This document shows positions 62,032 to 64,000 of a stretch of 64,000 nucleotides of DNA, one piece after another. Under the pieces are notes generated by a model. It had not been told where the DNA came from. It did no database searches and saw only the letters and a program-made list of their open reading frames with translations. Source of the DNA: Deltaproteobacteria bacterium (GTDB lineage Bacteria; Myxococcota_A; UBA796; UBA2385); contig JAEUKK010000086.1 in assembly GCA_016792625.1 (NCBI GenBank), positions 37,657 to 101,656 of the forward strand, read 5' to 3'. Position 1 is the first letter of the stretch. Each line of letters starts with the position of its first letter. A program made the translations under genes and the position numbers.

Positions 62032-63594
62032 TTGACCGACGCCCGACCCGCCCGCCTGGGCCTGCTGCTGGCCCTCGCCTGCGCGCTCGCGCTGGCCTCG
62101 AGCTGGGGCTACTGCCTCCAAGACGACGCCTTCATCTCCTTTCGGTACGCGCAGCACCTCGTCGACGGGCACGGCCTCGTGTTCAACCCCGGCGAGGCGG
62201 TCGAGGGCTACACCAACCCCTCGTGGACGGTGCTCAGCGCCGCGCTGCTCGCGCTGGGCCTAGCGCCCGAGCTGCCGATCATCGCCGCTGGCGTGCTGGG
62301 CCTGCTCGGCGTGATCAGCGTCGGCTGGCGCCTCGCCGCCACCCGCGGCGGCCCGGCGGCGGTCGGCGCGGCGGGCCTCATCGCCTTGCACGGCGGGGCC
62401 TCGCTCGAGGCAGTGCAGGGCCTCGAGAGCACCACCTTCGCCGCGCTGGTCGCCGCTGGTCTGTGGGCCCGCCTGAGCGAGCTGCGCGCCGAGGGCGAGG
62501 GCGCAACCCCGTCCAAAATGCCGGTCAGCGCGCTGCTCTGCGCAGCAGCCGCCCTCACCCGCCCCGAGGGCTGGCTGCTGATGGCCCTGCTTGAGGGCCT
62601 GCCCTTGCTGGGCCGCGCTCTGCCCGGGCCGAGCGGCGGCCCGCGGGCGGCGCTGGCGACCATCCCCGCCCGGCTGCCGGCCTGGGGCAGCTTCTTGCTC
62701 ATCGCCGGCGCGCACATCGTTTGGCGCTGGCTGACCTACGGCGAGCTCGTGCCCAACACCTTCTTCGTCAAGGTCGGCGGCACCGAGGCCCAGGCCCTGC
62801 GCGGCCTGCGCTACCTCGCCGACCAAGCCTGGGCCCAGCCGACCGGGGCGGCGCTGGCCTTGGCCGGGGCCGCGCTCAGCCTGGGCGGGCTGCGCGGCCC
62901 GGCCGCCGCGCGCGCCCAGGCGGCCCTGACCCTCAGCCTGCCGGCGGTCTTTTTGGCCTATGTCGCCGCGGTGGGCGGTGACTTCAAGGCCACCGGGCGC
63001 TTCGTGCTGCCCCTGCTCGGGCCGCTCGGCCTGCTCGCCGGCGCGGCCCTGGCCGCCGCGGGCGCCCGGCTCGGCCGCCCTTGGCTGCCGGTGGCCGCGG
63101 CCCTGGTGCTCGGCGGGCTCGATCTCGGCCGGCAGCTGCCCGCGCTGCGGGCCGCCGCCGACGAGCGCAACGTGGTCGCGCTCCGCGACGCGGCGGTCGG
63201 GCGCTTCTTGCACGAGAACGCCCGCCCAGACGCTGTGCTCGCCATCCACTCCGCGGGCGCCGTGCCCTACTACAGCGGCCTGCGCACCATCGACATGTGG
63301 GGCCTGTCCGACAAACACATCGGCCGCCGGCAGGTGGCGACCATGGGCCAGGGCATGGCTGGGCACGAGAAGACCGACTACGACTATGTCTTCAGCCGCG
63401 ACCCCGATCTGTACCTGCCCCAAGACCAGCTGCTGACCCCGACGCCGGCCGAGCTACCGGTGCCCAGCGACTTCCCGCCGGATTTTGAGCGACGCTACCG
63501 CCAGCTCAGCGTGCAGGTGGGCGAAGAGGGCTGGCTCAACCTCTTTGTGCGCGCCGACGCGCCGCCGATCTGGCGGGCGGGCGGCGGGGGCTGA
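62032..63594 (+). CDS. Polytopic membrane protein, probable GT-C glycosyltransferase (AftB-like)
   Basis: 520 residues from TTG 62032, which has a perfect GGAGG four bases upstream. Nine or ten hydrophobic helices. After the first helix is the motif [20 protein letters not shown] followed by [16 protein letters not shown], a hallmark of GT-C membrane glycosyltransferases related to mycobacterial AftB and to the ArnT/PMT group, with the Asp-Asp pair as probable catalytic site. The last 120 residues are a soluble domain ([20 protein letters not shown] is typical). It would transfer a sugar from a polyprenyl carrier to an envelope acceptor. Substrate unknown. It follows the MopE-type lipoprotein by 97 bases on the same strand. 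Confidence 0.75.
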   Translation: MTDARPARLGLLLALACALALASSWGYCLQDDAFISFRYAQHLVDGHGLVFNPGEAVEGYTNPSWTVLSAALLALGLAPELPIIAAGVLGLLGVISVGWRLAATRGGPAAVGAAGLIALHGGASLEAVQGLESTTFAALVAAGLWARLSELRAEGEGATPSKMPVSALLCAAAALTRPEGWLLMALLEGLPLLGRALPGPSGGPRAALATIPARLPAWGSFLLIAGAHIVWRWLTYGELVPNTFFVKVGGTEAQALRGLRYLADQAWAQPTGAALALAGAALSLGGLRGPAAARAQAALTLSLPAVFLAYVAAVGGDFKATGRFVLPLLGPLGLLAGAALAAAGARLGRPWLPVAAALVLGGLDLGRQLPALRAAADERNVVALRDAAVGRFLHENARPDAVLAIHSAGAVPYYSGLRTIDMWGLSDKHIGRRQVATMGQGMAGHEKTDYDYVFSRDPDLYLPQDQLLTPTPAELPVPSDFPPDFERRYRQLSVQVGEEGWLNLFVRADAPPIWRAGGGG

Positions 63595-63601
63595 ACCGGA
63601 C

Positions 63602-63794
63602 TCGGCTCGGACGCCCCCCGGGCGACGAGCCTCGCCCCAACCGCGGTCGCCGAGGCCTTCGCGGCGACTCCTTCATCGCCTACAAGCGCAGCGGGCCGCG
63701 CCGACTCTGATACGGGCTGACTCTGATTCGGCTCGGACGCCCCCCGGAGCGACGAGCCTCGCCCCAACCGCGGTAGCCGAGGCCTTCGCGGCGA
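63602..63794. repeat. Direct repeat of 66/67 bases
   Basis: 63602-63667 and 63728-63794 are the same sequence apart from one inserted base and one substitution. The bases between them contain a shorter repeated piece (gactctgat twice). Unit-to-unit distance is 126 bases. No open frame with a ribosome site spans both copies, and the insertion breaks any shared frame, so it is probably non-coding. Confidence 0.8.
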
Positions 63795-63858
63795 ACCCCC
63801 TCCTCGCTTAAAGCCACCCCAAAACACGCCGAGCTGGGGGCCCGTTCTTGTAGAACCG

Positions 63859-63998
63859 GCAAAGGGGGGCCTTTGCGGGCTGGCGCGCGGCGCTGCCATG
63901 CGCCGCGCGAAGCCTGCCCGCTGGCCCCACTTTGGCGGGGGATCCAAGGGGCCCCGCGGGCCCCTTGGCCGGGGGCCTGGGGGCCGGCGGCCCCCGGC
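63859..63998. other. Cluster of four perfect inverted repeats in non-coding DNA
   Basis: Four consecutive perfect stems: 63859-63865 with 63870-63876 (7 bp); 63884-63892 with 63901-63909 (9 bp); 63944-63954 with 63958-63968 (11 bp); 63968-63977 with 63989-63998 (10 bp). The region 63595-64000 has no gene that I can support. It may be a terminator cluster, a structured RNA or part of a repeat family continuing beyond the window. Confidence 0.65.
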
Positions 63999-64000
63999 AT

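Noticed and set aside
1..64000. CRISPR arrays, tRNA or rRNA genes, insertion sequences, prophage
   Set aside because: No regularly spaced identical repeats with unique spacers, no TPsiC-arm-like GGTTCGAATC with cloverleaf, no rRNA signature stretches, and no transposase or integrase motifs were seen. A tRNA or Infernal scan would be the decisive test.

Overview
The window is very GC-rich chromosomal DNA (GC in the low-to-mid 70s percent by eye), with dense bacterial coding and strong GGAGG-type ribosome sites. Several features point to a myxobacterium-like (Myxococcota/deltaproteobacterial) lineage. Two secreted proteins end in MYXO-CTERM-like tails (Cys, hydrophobic helix, Arg cluster). There are many Asp/Gly-rich lipoproteins, a lipoprotein with MopE-type metal-binding repeats, a DUF1844 protein, a GIDE-like membrane protein and a very large DUF4157 protein. 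This is inference from protein style; no rRNA or other phylogenetic marker was seen.

Layout. 1-3.4 kb: a cut lipoprotein, a CHAP-LysM peptidoglycan amidase and a Gly-rich lipoprotein. 3.5-6.5 kb: a minus-strand RMD1/DUF155, PDZ, ExbB/TolQ, ExbD/TolR cluster. 6.6-16.3 kb: envelope genes (Ig-like lipoprotein, DUF1844, HtrA protease, BamD-like TPR protein, further lipoproteins) mixed with an AlkD-like HEAT protein, a lone CoA-acyltransferase domain, a START protein and an FMN-dependent 2-hydroxyacid oxidase. 16.6-24.4 kb: a 2037-residue DUF4157 protein with about ten 74-residue repeats, and an unrecognised 538-residue partner, with no contractile-injection structural genes nearby. 24.4-34.8 kb: housekeeping and regulation (RluD, HPD-less J/HTH protein, SelA, histidine kinase with an apparent ATC start, XseA, SlyD). 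34.9-41.8 kb: a minus-strand MoxR, DUF58, TgpA-type transglutaminase, small membrane protein, degenerate sulfatase and GIDE-like run.

41.9-48.3 kb: lipoprotein, AAA/TPR protein with eroded Walker motifs, receiver protein, TyrS, RibA. 48.5-63.6 kb is dominated by secreted and surface proteins: a subtilisin-fold/FG-GAP protein whose nucleophile looks changed, a DUF2505 protein, a CAP protein, a small barrel coupled to a metallopeptidase-propeller-barrel protein, a Slt transglycosylase, a MopE-type lipoprotein and a GT-C-like membrane protein. 63.6-64 kb appears non-coding and carries a 66/67-base direct repeat and a row of strong hairpins.

Together the region is mostly envelope construction and surface display, interleaved with core enzymes. 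The strongest candidates for new biology are the orphan DUF4157 repeat protein with its partner, and the protease-propeller-barrel protein. No tRNA, rRNA, CRISPR array, insertion sequence or phage gene was recognised.
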